From Oscillibacter sp. (lineage in GTDB: Bacteria; Bacillota; Clostridia; Oscillospirales; Oscillospiraceae), in assembly GCA_009773995.1 (NCBI GenBank), contig VSMY01000044.1, forward strand, positions 1 through 19,221: DNA of 19,221 nucleotides, given 5' to 3'. Under the pieces are notes generated by a model. That model was not told where the DNA came from. It did no database searches and was given only the letters and a program-made list of their open reading frames with translations. The position numbers and the translations under genes were made by a program. Positions 6,153 to 11,972 of this stretch are shown one piece after another (position 1 is the stretch's first letter; each line of letters opens with the position of its first letter).

Positions 6153-6740
6153 ATGAAAACGATTTTTCTCGTGGACGGAGACAACAACATCGGCACCGGC
6201 CTGACGGGCGTCGACATGCTCTCAGACCAGGACACCGTCCTCATCTTCTACCAGAAGGAAAAGGGCCTGGCCCTCAGCAAGCTCCAGAAACTCTGCTCCG
6301 GGACGGCGGCGGACGTGCAGTATATCGAGAGCGTCCGGGGCGGCAAGAACTCCATTGATTTCCAGATCATCACCGAGCTGGGCGTCCTGGTGGGCAAACG
6401 GGAGGCGGACTATGCCTACGTCATCAGCCAGGACAAGGGCTACGCCGCCTCCATCGACGCGCTTCAGGCCCGCTACGCCAACGCTTTTCAGGAGGTAGCC
6501 CTGCGCCCCTCCATCGAAAGCTGTCTCCACCTGCCCTTCGTCCTCCGCTCGGCGGACCGCCAGGAGCTGTGCAACGCCCTGGTAAAGGAATACGGCTCCG
6601 CCCAGGGCTGCGCCCTGTACAACCACCTCAAGCGCATCTTCCAGGCCCCGGAGCCCGAGCCGGAAAAGGCCGTAAAGGTGACCCGCCCCCGCCGGGGCGG
6701 CCGGAGGAAAAAACCCGCCGCCCAGGAGCCGGAGGAATAA
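6153..6740 (+). CDS. PIN/NYN-like domain protein, putative RNase
   Basis: 195 residues; AAAGGA lies upstream of the ATG. MKTIFLVDGDNNIGTG (1-16) is the typical NYN/PIN beta-strand with paired acidic residues D8 and D10. NSIDFQIITELG (67-78) gives D69 and YVISQDKGY (89-97) gives D94. This order of four acids is what a metal-dependent PIN-like nuclease centre uses. The C-terminus (about 150-195) is low-complexity and basic (RPRRGGRRKK), suited to RNA binding. It is a stand-alone unit with its own promoter and terminator and no antitoxin-like neighbour, so it is more likely an RNA-processing protein than a toxin. Nuclease activity is inferred from family motifs and the substrate is unknown. Confidence 0.75.
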   Translation: MKTIFLVDGDNNIGTGLTGVDMLSDQDTVLIFYQKEKGLALSKLQKLCSGTAADVQYIESVRGGKNSIDFQIITELGVLVGKREADYAYVISQDKGYAASIDALQARYANAFQEVALRPSIESCLHLPFVLRSADRQELCNALVKEYGSAQGCALYNHLKRIFQAPEPEPEKAVKVTRPRRGGRRKKPAAQEPEE

Positions 6741-6751
6741 GTCCCCAAGCG

Positions 6752-6784
6752 AACTGCCGCCCATCCGGGCGGCAGTTTTCTTTT
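6752..6784 (+). terminator. Intrinsic terminator after the PIN-like gene
   Basis: AACTGCCGCCC (6752-6762), loop ATCC, GGGCGGCAGTT (6767-6777), then TTCTTTT. Confidence 0.92.
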
Positions 6785-6800
6785 GGCCCCCTCCCCCCGG

Positions 6801-6827
6801 TTCGACAGCATTCGACAAAATTCGATA
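6801..6827 (+). promoter_or_regulatory. Three tandem Spo0A-like boxes
   Basis: TTCGACA at 6801, TTCGACA at 6811 and TTCGATA at 6821. The reverse complement TGTCGAA is the Spo0A (0A) box core; the third copy has one mismatch. The start-to-start spacing is exactly 10 bp (7-bp box plus 3 bp), which is the tandem arrangement used by Spo0A dimers, for example at abrB. The array ends just before the -35 at 6834, a position suited to activation. Binding is inferred. Confidence 0.65.
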
Positions 6828-6833
6828 AATTTC

Positions 6834-6862
6834 TTGTGTTTTCCCCCGTCCTTTGCTATGAT
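6834..6862 (+). promoter_or_regulatory. Promoter of the kinase-like gene
   Basis: TTGTGT (6834-6839), 17 bases, TATGAT (6857-6862). The -35 matches only its first half, as expected for an activator-dependent promoter. The 5' leader is about 110 bases, GC-rich, with no clear structure or leader peptide seen. Confidence 0.65.
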
Positions 6863-6980
6863 GTTTCCGGGGGAGGCAGTCTTTTCCTGGGCTTGGACCG
6901 CCGCTCCCGGCACATGCTAACCCAGACGCTTCCAGAGGGCGAGACCGCTCCGGGAGTTTCGCCGGAAAGGAGACCGCCCC

Positions 6981-7772
6981 ATGGATTTGGACCTCTCGCT
7001 GCTGCCCCAGGCCGCCGCGCAGATGCGCGGAGCCCTGAGCAGCCTGTATTTTGCCGCCGCCCGGCTGGCCCCCGCCGCCGCACGGGAGCAGGACCCGAAG
7101 CTGGACGCCAAGGCCGCCCTGGTGGACCAGAGCTACTACCGCCTGATCCGCCTGGTAACCAATCTCTCCGCCACCCGCTACCTGAGCGAGGAACCCCTGC
7201 CCCTCCGGGACCGGGACATCGTGGAGTTCGTGGCGGACATCTTTGCCAAGGCCGCCTCCCTGGCCCCCCTCCGGGGGCTGGAGACCCGCCTTGTCTGCGC
7301 CGCGGACAGCCACATCTGCGCCTTCTGCCCCGACGCGCTGGAACAGCTTCTTTACCAGCTCTTGTCCAACGCCTTCAAATTCACCCCCGCCGGGGGCCTT
7401 ATCACCGTGGAGCTGCGGCTGACGGGCGGCCGGGTCTTTCTCTCTGTGGAGGATACCGGCCCCGGCATCGACCCGGAACGGCTGGAAACGCTTTTCGACA
7501 GCTACCACCAAGCGGAGCAGCCCGCCCCGCCGCCCCAGGGCCTGGGGCTGGGCCTGGCCCTGTGCCGGGGCATCGCCCAGGGCCATGGCGGAACCGTTAC
7601 GGCGGAGTCCCACCAGGGAAAGGGGAGCCGCTTCACCTTCTCCATGCCGGACCGTCTCAGCGGGGCCGCCCTCTCCGACGTTCTCTTTGACTACGGCGGC
7701 GGCTTTAACCACGCCCTCATGGCCCTGTCGGAGGCCATGCCCCCGGAGGCGTTTAACATCCGCAATCACTAA
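6981..7772 (+). CDS. Soluble histidine-kinase-like ATPase lacking the phosphoacceptor histidine
   Basis: 263 residues; AAAGGAG lies ten bases before the ATG. Residues about 115-225 are a well-kept HATPase_c domain: N box EQLLYQLLSNAFKFT (121-135), G1 box EDTGPGI (157-163), G2 box GLGLGL (187-192). The N-terminal helix pair (about 5-70) resembles a HisKA dimerisation domain, but AAAQMRGALSSL (11-22) aligns with the usual HELRTPLTxI so that alanine 13 replaces the phosphoacceptor histidine. There is no membrane segment, HAMP, PAS or receiver domain, and no response-regulator gene is adjacent. The tail (225-263) is not recognised. It may bind ATP and act as an anti-sigma-like or scaffold protein, or modulate another kinase. 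Upstream Spo0A-like boxes suggest a role at sporulation onset, which is inference. Confidence 0.8.
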   Translation: MDLDLSLLPQAAAQMRGALSSLYFAAARLAPAAAREQDPKLDAKAALVDQSYYRLIRLVTNLSATRYLSEEPLPLRDRDIVEFVADIFAKAASLAPLRGLETRLVCAADSHICAFCPDALEQLLYQLLSNAFKFTPAGGLITVELRLTGGRVFLSVEDTGPGIDPERLETLFDSYHQAEQPAPPPQGLGLGLALCRGIAQGHGGTVTAESHQGKGSRFTFSMPDRLSGAALSDVLFDYGGGFNHALMALSEAMPPEAFNIRNH

Positions 7773-7779
7773 GCAGGCG

Positions 7780-7812
7780 GGACCGGCCCTTACAGGGCCG
7801 GTCCTGTTTCGT
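7780..7812 (+). terminator. Intrinsic terminator after the kinase-like gene
   Basis: GGACCGGCCC (7780-7789), loop TTACA, GGGCCGGTCC (7795-7804), then TGTTTCGTT. The stem is strong and the T-tract modest. Confidence 0.8.
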
Positions 7813-7874
7813 TCCCGGCGGCGCCGCTTCACGCAAATTTTACGCAAACCCCGGCAAAATTCACAAAAGTCTTC

Positions 7875-7903
7875 TTGCGCCCCCCGGTTTTTTCCAGTAT
7901 ACT
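7875..7903 (+). promoter_or_regulatory. Promoter of the DUF1576 gene
   Basis: TTGCGC (7875-7880), 17 bases, TATACT (7898-7903). The in-frame ATG at 7904 directly abuts the -10, so it would not be transcribed; this decides for the TTG start at 7940. A second 7-base motif ACGCAAA occurs twice upstream (7831 and 7842). Confidence 0.75.
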
Positions 7904-7917
7904 ATGGTTGAAACCAT
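7904..7917. promoter_or_regulatory. Dyad at the transcription start of the DUF1576 gene
   Basis: ATGGTT-GA-AACCAT is a perfect 6-bp inverted repeat placed at about the +1 region. It is a candidate repressor site. Its short length keeps confidence low. Confidence 0.4.
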
Positions 7918-7939
7918 TTCAAACAGGGGAGGAACCGCC

Positions 7940-9343
7940 TTGCAGGACCGTTACAAAAACCTATTCCCGGCCACGCTGGTATTCTCCATCGGGCTGATGC
8001 TCCTGGGCCTGACCCTGGAGGCCCCCATGGACATCCTGAGGGGACTGTACCACATCGTCACCATGCAGGACCTGCTGATTACGGACTATGTGTCCATCGG
8101 CGGCCCCGGCGCGGCCCTGGTGAACGCCGGGCTGGTGACGGTCATCTCCGTCTGCATCGTCAAATTCTCCGGGGACCCCTTCAACGGCTTCACCATCGTA
8201 GAGATGGGACTGATGGCGGGCTTTTCTCTCTTCGGGAAAAACTTTCTCAACATCTGGCCCATCGTCCTGGGCACCTGGCTTTACGCCAAGTACCAGCGGG
8301 AGCCCTTTTCCAAGCATGCCTCCGTCTCCCTGCTGGCCACCTCCCTGGCCCCGCTGGTGAGCTACATGGCCCTGGGCAGCATCCACGCCAGCCTCCCCCT
8401 GGGGCTGGTGACGGGCGTCCTCATCGGCTTCCTCCTGCCCTCCCTCTCCGCCTATACCTATAAGATCCAAAACGGGATGAACCTCTATAACATGGGTTTC
8501 GCCTGCGGCCTCCTGGCCATGATGATCGTCCCGGTGCTCACCGCCTTCGGGGACAGCCCGGACTCCGTCCTCTACTGGGCCGAAGGATACAACACCGGCT
8601 TCATCGCCGTGCTGAGCCTGCTGTGCTCCACCCTGATCCTCCTGGGCTTCTTTGCCACAGGCGTCCCGGCATGGAGCGTTTGGGCGGGCTACCGCCGCCT
8701 CCTTTCCACCACCGGCCGGGCCCCCAGCGACTTTCTCCGCATGTTCGGCTACGGCCCCGTCCTGGTGAACATCGGCGTCAACGGCTTTTTGGGCATGGCC
8801 TACGTGCTTTTGGTGGGGGGCGACCTGAACGGCCCCACCATCGGGGGCATCTTCACCATCATGGGCTTCTCCGCCTTCGGCAAGCACGCGCGGAACATCC
8901 TCCCCGTCATGCTGGGGGTCTTCATCGGGGCCTACGGCATGCACCACACCCCGGACTATCCCTCCCTCCAGCTGGCGGGCCTCTTCGGCACCACCCTGGC
9001 CCCCATCTCCGGCCACTTCGGCTGGCCCTACGGTATCTTGGCGGGCTTTATCCACGCCTCCCTGGTCCTCCAGACCGGGGGGCCCGTGGCGGGGCTGAAC
9101 CTCTATAACAACGGCTTTTCCGGCGGCCTCATCGCCATCGTCCTCTACCCCACCATCACCGCCATCGCCCGGAAGCGCCGCCCCACCCTCCAAAACGAGG
9201 ACTACTACGACCAGTTCGAGGAGAGCGCCCCCATCGACACCTCGGACCTGGATGAAACCCACGGCGAATCCGCCCCGCCGGAGCCCCCGGAGAACGAGGC
9301 TCTGGAGGCCTGGGCCAGGAAAAATTTCCTGGGCCCGGAATAA
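7940..9343 (+). CDS. DUF1576 multi-pass membrane protein
   Basis: 467 residues from TTG 7940, with GGGGAGGA six bases upstream. There are about ten or more hydrophobic segments. The protein is internally duplicated: GKNFLNIWPIVLGTWL in the first half matches GKHARNILPVMLGVFI in the second, and NGMNLYNMGFACGLLAMMIV matches AGLNLYNNGFSGGLIAIVLY. Conserved Gly/Asn-rich re-entrant-like stretches (GDPFNGFTIVEMGLMAGFSL, GGDLNGPTIGGIFTIMGFSA) sit at equivalent places. This inverted or tandem repeat architecture is typical of transporters, but the substrate is unknown and the family is still a DUF. The cytoplasmic tail (about 415-467) is acidic and proline-rich. The gene is monocistronic or read through into spoIIR, 68 bases downstream. 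Confidence 0.85.
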   Translation: MQDRYKNLFPATLVFSIGLMLLGLTLEAPMDILRGLYHIVTMQDLLITDYVSIGGPGAALVNAGLVTVISVCIVKFSGDPFNGFTIVEMGLMAGFSLFGKNFLNIWPIVLGTWLYAKYQREPFSKHASVSLLATSLAPLVSYMALGSIHASLPLGLVTGVLIGFLLPSLSAYTYKIQNGMNLYNMGFACGLLAMMIVPVLTAFGDSPDSVLYWAEGYNTGFIAVLSLLCSTLILLGFFATGVPAWSVWAGYRRLLSTTGRAPSDFLRMFGYGPVLVNIGVNGFLGMAYVLLVGGDLNGPTIGGIFTIMGFSAFGKHARNILPVMLGVFIGAYGMHHTPDYPSLQLAGLFGTTLAPISGHFGWPYGILAGFIHASLVLQTGGPVAGLNLYNNGFSGGLIAIVLYPTITAIARKRRPTLQNEDYYDQFEESAPIDTSDLDETHGESAPPEPPENEALEAWARKNFLGPE

Positions 9344-9357
9344 AATCCGGCAAAGCC

Positions 9358-9406
9358 GTCCATGCTTCCCTCAAAGGCCCGAAGGCGGGCCGGGAAGGGA
9401 ATGGAC
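9358..9406 (+). other. Hairpin masking the spoIIR ribosome binding site
   Basis: GTCCAT (9358-9363) pairs with ATGGAC (9401-9406), CTTCCC (9365-9370) with GGGAAG (9392-9397), and GGCCCG (9376-9381) with CGGGCC (9386-9391) around an AAGG loop. That is 18 base pairs with small internal loops. The only Shine-Dalgarno-like sequence, GGGAAGGGA (9392-9400), lies in the 3' arm, so translation could be controlled by the fold. No T-run follows, so it is not an intrinsic terminator. Confidence 0.55.
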
Positions 9407-9411
9407 GACAT

Positions 9412-10038
9412 ATGAAAACCGAACAGGCGGGAAAGCTGAAACTTGTGGAAATCCTTCTGCTGCTGTTCCTGGCGGCGTTTCTGGCCACGGGAGCCCTGGC
9501 CCTGCAAACGGGGCAGGAACTGTCCGACAAGGTGGTTCGCCTCCATGTGCTGGCCAACTCCGACTCGGAGGAGGACCAGGCCCTGAAATTACAGGTCCGG
9601 GACCGCGTCCTGGCCTACGCGGAGCCCCTGCTGGCGGGGGCGGCGGACCGCCGGGAGGCGGAAGCTCTCCTCCGGGGCCGGGTTTTGGAGCTGGAGCGCA
9701 TTGCCGCCGAGGAGATCCGGACGGAGGGCTATGACTACGCCGTCACCGTGGAGCTGGAGGACACGGTGTTCCCCACCCGGGAGTACGAGGACTTTACCCT
9801 CCCCGCCGGGAAGTACCTGGCCCTCCGGGTTGTCATCGGTGCAGGGGAGGGGCGCAACTGGTGGTGCGTGGTGTTCCCGCCCCTGTGCGCCGCCGCCTCG
9901 GCGGAGGTGCCGGAGGCTGCCCTGGCCGCCGGGCTGTCCCCCGCTCAGGTGGGCCTCATCACCGAGGAGGACCAGGGCTACGTGCTGAAGAGCAAGCTGG
10001 TGGAGTTCTGGCGGGGCCTGGAGGGAAAATTGGATTAG
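9412..10038 (+). CDS. spoIIR: Stage II sporulation protein R
   Basis: 208 residues, similar to the usual 210-225. One N-terminal hydrophobic segment (about 10-31) is a signal peptide or anchor. VRLHVLANSDSEEDQALKLQ (42-61) is the family signature, followed by VRDRVLAYAEPLL. SpoIIR is made in the forespore under sigma-F, is exported to the intermembrane space and activates SpoIIGA to process pro-sigma-E in the mother cell. I could not find a convincing sigma-F promoter between 9344 and 9411. The start ATG 9412 is the first in frame and its Shine-Dalgarno is 11 bases away inside a hairpin. The gene ends at a bidirectional terminator. Its presence says the organism, or its ancestor, sporulates. 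Confidence 0.95.
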   Translation: MKTEQAGKLKLVEILLLLFLAAFLATGALALQTGQELSDKVVRLHVLANSDSEEDQALKLQVRDRVLAYAEPLLAGAADRREAEALLRGRVLELERIAAEEIRTEGYDYAVTVELEDTVFPTREYEDFTLPAGKYLALRVVIGAGEGRNWWCVVFPPLCAAASAEVPEAALAAGLSPAQVGLITEEDQGYVLKSKLVEFWRGLEGKLD

Positions 10039-10046
10039 AGAACAAA

Positions 10047-10079
10047 GGGGCGTCCCATCCGGGACGTCCCTTCTTCATG
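10047..10079. terminator. Bidirectional terminator between spoIIR and the thioesterase gene
   Basis: GGGGCGTCCC (10047-10056), loop ATCC, GGGACGTCCC (10061-10070). It is followed by TTCTTC on the plus strand and by TTTGTTCT on the minus strand. One G-U pair is needed. Confidence 0.8.
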
Positions 10080-10080
10080 T

Positions 10081-10515
10081 TCACGTTTCCTCCGCCCGTT
10101 CCGCCATCCTTTTTCTGTCCACGCAGAAATAGGTAAACGCCCCCGCGGCCAGCAGGGCCCCGCTCTCGTCGGTAACCTCCACGTCCACCAGCACCGTGGA
10201 CCGCCCCCGGCGGCGGACCCGCCCCGCGGCCCGGACGGTCCCGTGGGCCCGGTTGTCCAGGAAGTGCAGGTCCCCATGCTGGGTGACGTAGTGCCGCCCG
10301 TCGCTGTGGGCCGCGCCTCCGGCGGCGTCGTCCGCCAGGGTGTACAGCGCCCCGCCGTGGACCATGCCCCAGGGGTTCCGGCTCTCCGGCCGAATGTCCA
10401 GGCGGTATACCACGCAGTCCGGCTCCGCCGATTCCAGCTTGATGAAATTGTGGTCCGTAAAGGCGTTGGCTCCCAGCTTCAGCGTCTCCAGCCGGAGCTT
10501 TTCCAGGTTCTCCAT
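10081..10515 (-). CDS. PaaI-type hotdog-fold thioesterase
   Basis: 144 residues from ATG 10515, set by AGGAGG seven bases upstream. Longer in-frame starts lie inside or upstream of the promoter. The NPWGMVHGGALYTLADDAAG stretch (47-66) carries the HGG motif and the downstream acidic residue (D62/D63) used by PaaI/YbgC-like thioesterases to hydrolyse acyl-CoA. Length fits a single hotdog domain, which usually acts as a dimer or tetramer. In gut clostridia such proteins clear aromatic or aliphatic acyl-CoAs; the substrate here is unknown. It is divergent from the metal operon with the two promoters facing away from a shared inverted repeat. No other catabolic gene is near. Confidence 0.88.
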   Translation of the reverse strand: MENLEKLRLETLKLGANAFTDHNFIKLESAEPDCVVYRLDIRPESRNPWGMVHGGALYTLADDAAGGAAHSDGRHYVTQHGDLHFLDNRAHGTVRAAGRVRRRGRSTVLVDVEVTDESGALLAAGAFTYFCVDRKRMAERAEET

Positions 10516-10552
10516 AACATGTCCTCCTGCGTGCGTAATAAAAAACAGCGTC

Positions 10553-10581
10553 AGTATACCACAGCCCCGGCCCCTTTTCAA
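10553..10581 (-). promoter_or_regulatory. Promoter of the thioesterase gene
   Basis: On the minus strand TTGAAA (10581-10576), 17 bases, TATACT (10558-10553). The -35 lies inside the left arm of the 11-bp inverted repeat at 10571-10597. Confidence 0.8.
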
Positions 10582-10597
10582 CTTTTTTGAAAAGGGG
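10571..10597. repeat. Perfect 11-bp inverted repeat between divergent promoters
   Basis: CCCCTTTTCAA (10571-10581), CTTTT, TTGAAAAGGGG (10587-10597). It overlaps the thioesterase -35 and ends one base before the metal operon -35. It could be an operator that couples the two promoters. It is not followed by a T-run on either strand in a useful place, so a terminator role is unlikely. Confidence 0.65.
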
Positions 10598-10598
10598 C

Positions 10599-10626
10599 TT
10601 GACAAATGCAGGCCACCGCGTATAAT
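10599..10626 (+). promoter_or_regulatory. Strong promoter of the metal-resistance operon
   Basis: Perfect TTGACA (10599-10604), 16 bases, perfect TATAAT (10621-10626). This is the best sigma-A promoter in the window and would need a repressor to be silent. Confidence 0.9.
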
Positions 10627-10656
10627 GAACGTATGAACACTCGTTCAACTGTTCAT
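10624..10656. promoter_or_regulatory. ArsR/SmtB-type operator
   Basis: ATGAACA (10633-10639) and TGTTCAT (10650-10656) form a perfect 7-bp inverted repeat. Two further half-sites, TGAAC at 10625 and GTTCA at 10643, give the order TGAAC, TGAAC, GTTCA, GTTCA. TGAAC/GTTCA half-sites are typical for SmtB, CzrA and related zinc/cadmium repressors. The position, from the -10 to just before the ribosome binding site of the repressor gene, suits autorepression. Confidence 0.75.
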
Positions 10657-10674
10657 TTGAAAGGAGGCGGGCTC

Positions 10675-11037
10675 ATGGAGGACCGCTACAACGTGGAGTG
10701 CTGCGACTTTATCCACGCCCACGAGGACCTTGTGGAGAAGGTCCGGCGGGAGCTGCCGGGAGAGGACACCCTCTACGATTTGACGGAGCTGTTCCGCATC
10801 TTCGGGGACTCCACCAGGGTCCGCATCCTGTACGTGCTTTTCGAGGCGGAGATGTGCGTGTGCGACATCGCGGCGCTGCTGGGGATGACCCAGTCGGCCA
10901 TCTCCCACCAGCTCCGGGCGCTGAAAAACGTCCGGCTGGTGAAGTCCCGGCGGGAGGGGAAGACGGTCTTCTACTCTCTGGCGGACGACCACGTGAAGAC
11001 CATCATCAACCAGGGCCTGGAGCACGTCCGGGAATGA
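10675..11037 (+). CDS. ArsR/SmtB-family Zn/Cd-sensing repressor
   Basis: 120 residues from ATG 10675, with GAAAGGAGG upstream; the earlier in-frame ATG lies before the transcription start. The winged helix spans about 33-100, with recognition helix TQSAISHQLRALKNV (72-86). Two metal sites can be read. Near the C-terminus D104, H106, H117 and E120 match the alpha-5 zinc site of SmtB in residue type and spacing. C9/C10 plus C61 and C63 (EMCVCD) resemble the alpha-3N thiolate site of CadC for Cd/Pb. Apo-protein should bind the operator just upstream, and metal should release it. It is the first gene of the operon that includes the export ATPase. Which metal is sensed in vivo cannot be decided from sequence. 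Confidence 0.92.
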   Translation: MEDRYNVECCDFIHAHEDLVEKVRRELPGEDTLYDLTELFRIFGDSTRVRILYVLFEAEMCVCDIAALLGMTQSAISHQLRALKNVRLVKSRREGKTVFYSLADDHVKTIINQGLEHVRE

Positions 11038-11087
11038 CTTCGTTTTCCCTATGCAAAGACATATCAACATATCAGGAGGAACACACC

Positions 11088-11306
11088 ATGAAAAAGCGTT
11101 TCAAGCTCACCGATCTGGACTGCGCCAACTGCGCCGCGAAAATGGAAGAGGCCATCAAAAAAATCGACGGGGTCCACGATGCCACCGTCAGCTTCATGGC
11201 CCAGAAAATGACCGTAGACGCGGACGACGCCCGGTTCGACGACATCATGAAGGAGGTCGTGGCCGTCTGCAAAAAGGTGGAGCCCGACTGCGTGATCAAC
11301 CTGTGA
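11088..11306 (+). CDS. Free-standing heavy-metal-associated (HMA) domain protein
   Basis: 72 residues; AGGAGG lies eight bases before the ATG. It has a ferredoxin-like HMA fold with LTDLDCANCAAKMEEAI (7-23). C12 and C15 are the metal ligands, and D11 before them is typical of Zn/Cd-type rather than Cu-type domains (which usually have GM-T-C). C61 and C68 near the end could add ligands. The LDCANCA form is what clostridial CadA ATPases carry at their N-terminus. The ATPase encoded downstream lacks that domain, so this protein probably supplies it in trans as a metallochaperone or detached regulatory domain. It overlaps the methyltransferase gene by four bases (GTGA). Confidence 0.88.
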   Translation: MKKRFKLTDLDCANCAAKMEEAIKKIDGVHDATVSFMAQKMTVDADDARFDDIMKEVVAVCKKVEPDCVINL

Positions 11307-11917
11307 GTTCTTTTTGGGACCGCTGGGCCCCGTTTTATGATCTTGCCCAGCGGACCAACCGGCGCGCAAACGCCGCCGCCGCGGTCCGCGCGGCGGAGCT
11401 GATCCCCGCCGGGGCCAGGGTTCTGGACTGCGCCGCCGGAACGGGGCAATTCTCTCTGGCGGCAGCGGAGCGGGCCGCTTCAGTTCTCTGTACGGACCTG
11501 TCGGAGGCCATGCTGAAGCAGGCGGAGAAGAAAGCGCGCCGGAAGGGACTTTCCAACCTGCGTTTTGCCCGCCGGGACGTGACCGCCCTGCCGGACCCGG
11601 ACGGCAGCTTTAACGCGGTAATCGCCGCCAACGTGCTCCATCTGCTCCCGGAGCCGGAAACAGCGGTCCGGGAGCTGTGGCGGGTAACCGCCCCGGGCGG
11701 GCGGCTCATCTTGCCCACGTACCTCCAGGGAAAAGCGGGCACGGCCTACGGGACGATGATTCGGATTTACCAGGGAGTAGGCTTTCACTATGAGCATGCC
11801 TTCACGCCGGAGACCTACCGGACGCTTTTGGAGCGTATGAACCTGGGCCGGGTAACGGTGGAGGTCATTTCCGGGCGGCTGCCCGTGGGACTGGCGGTTT
11901 TGCGGAAGCCCGGTTAA
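11303..11917 (+). CDS. Class I SAM-dependent methyltransferase in the metal operon
   Basis: 204 residues from GTG 11303, overlapping the HMA stop as GTGA. There is no good Shine-Dalgarno, so translation is probably coupled to the HMA gene. Motif I is LDCAAGTGQF (41-50), the ribose-binding acidic residue is in VLCTDLSEAML (61-71), motif IV-like AVIAANVLHLLPEPE is at 105-119, and the post-motif is LWRVTAPGGRLILPTYL (125-141). This is a Methyltransf_11/UbiE-like architecture acting on a small molecule or lipid. The cysteine triad of ArsM arsenite methyltransferases is not present; C43 and C63 are the only cysteines I see. The substrate is unknown. Its place between the metal-binding domain and the exporter suggests a linked role such as methylating a metal, metalloid or metallophore, which is inference. 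Confidence 0.85.
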   Translation: MSSFWDRWAPFYDLAQRTNRRANAAAAVRAAELIPAGARVLDCAAGTGQFSLAAAERAASVLCTDLSEAMLKQAEKKARRKGLSNLRFARRDVTALPDPDGSFNAVIAANVLHLLPEPETAVRELWRVTAPGGRLILPTYLQGKAGTAYGTMIRIYQGVGFHYEHAFTPETYRTLLERMNLGRVTVEVISGRLPVGLAVLRKPG

Positions 11918-11972
11918 AAAAGCGCCGCCCCTTTGAGAAAACCCCCCAGTTCAACAAGGAGGATTCCTTACC

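Noticed and set aside
6153..6740. PIN-type toxin of a toxin-antitoxin pair
   Set aside because: No small antitoxin gene adjoins it; it has its own promoter and terminator and a basic RNA-binding tail unlike typical VapC toxins.
6222..7847. 541-codon open frame on the minus strand
   Set aside because: It runs antisense through the PIN-like gene, a strong terminator, a promoter and the kinase-like gene. Its composition is glycine/alanine-rich as expected from a GC-rich shadow frame, and it has no domain.
7904..7939. ATG at 7904 as start of the DUF1576 gene
   Set aside because: It directly follows the TATACT -10 box and would be upstream of the transcript. TTG at 7940 has GGGGAGGA at good spacing.
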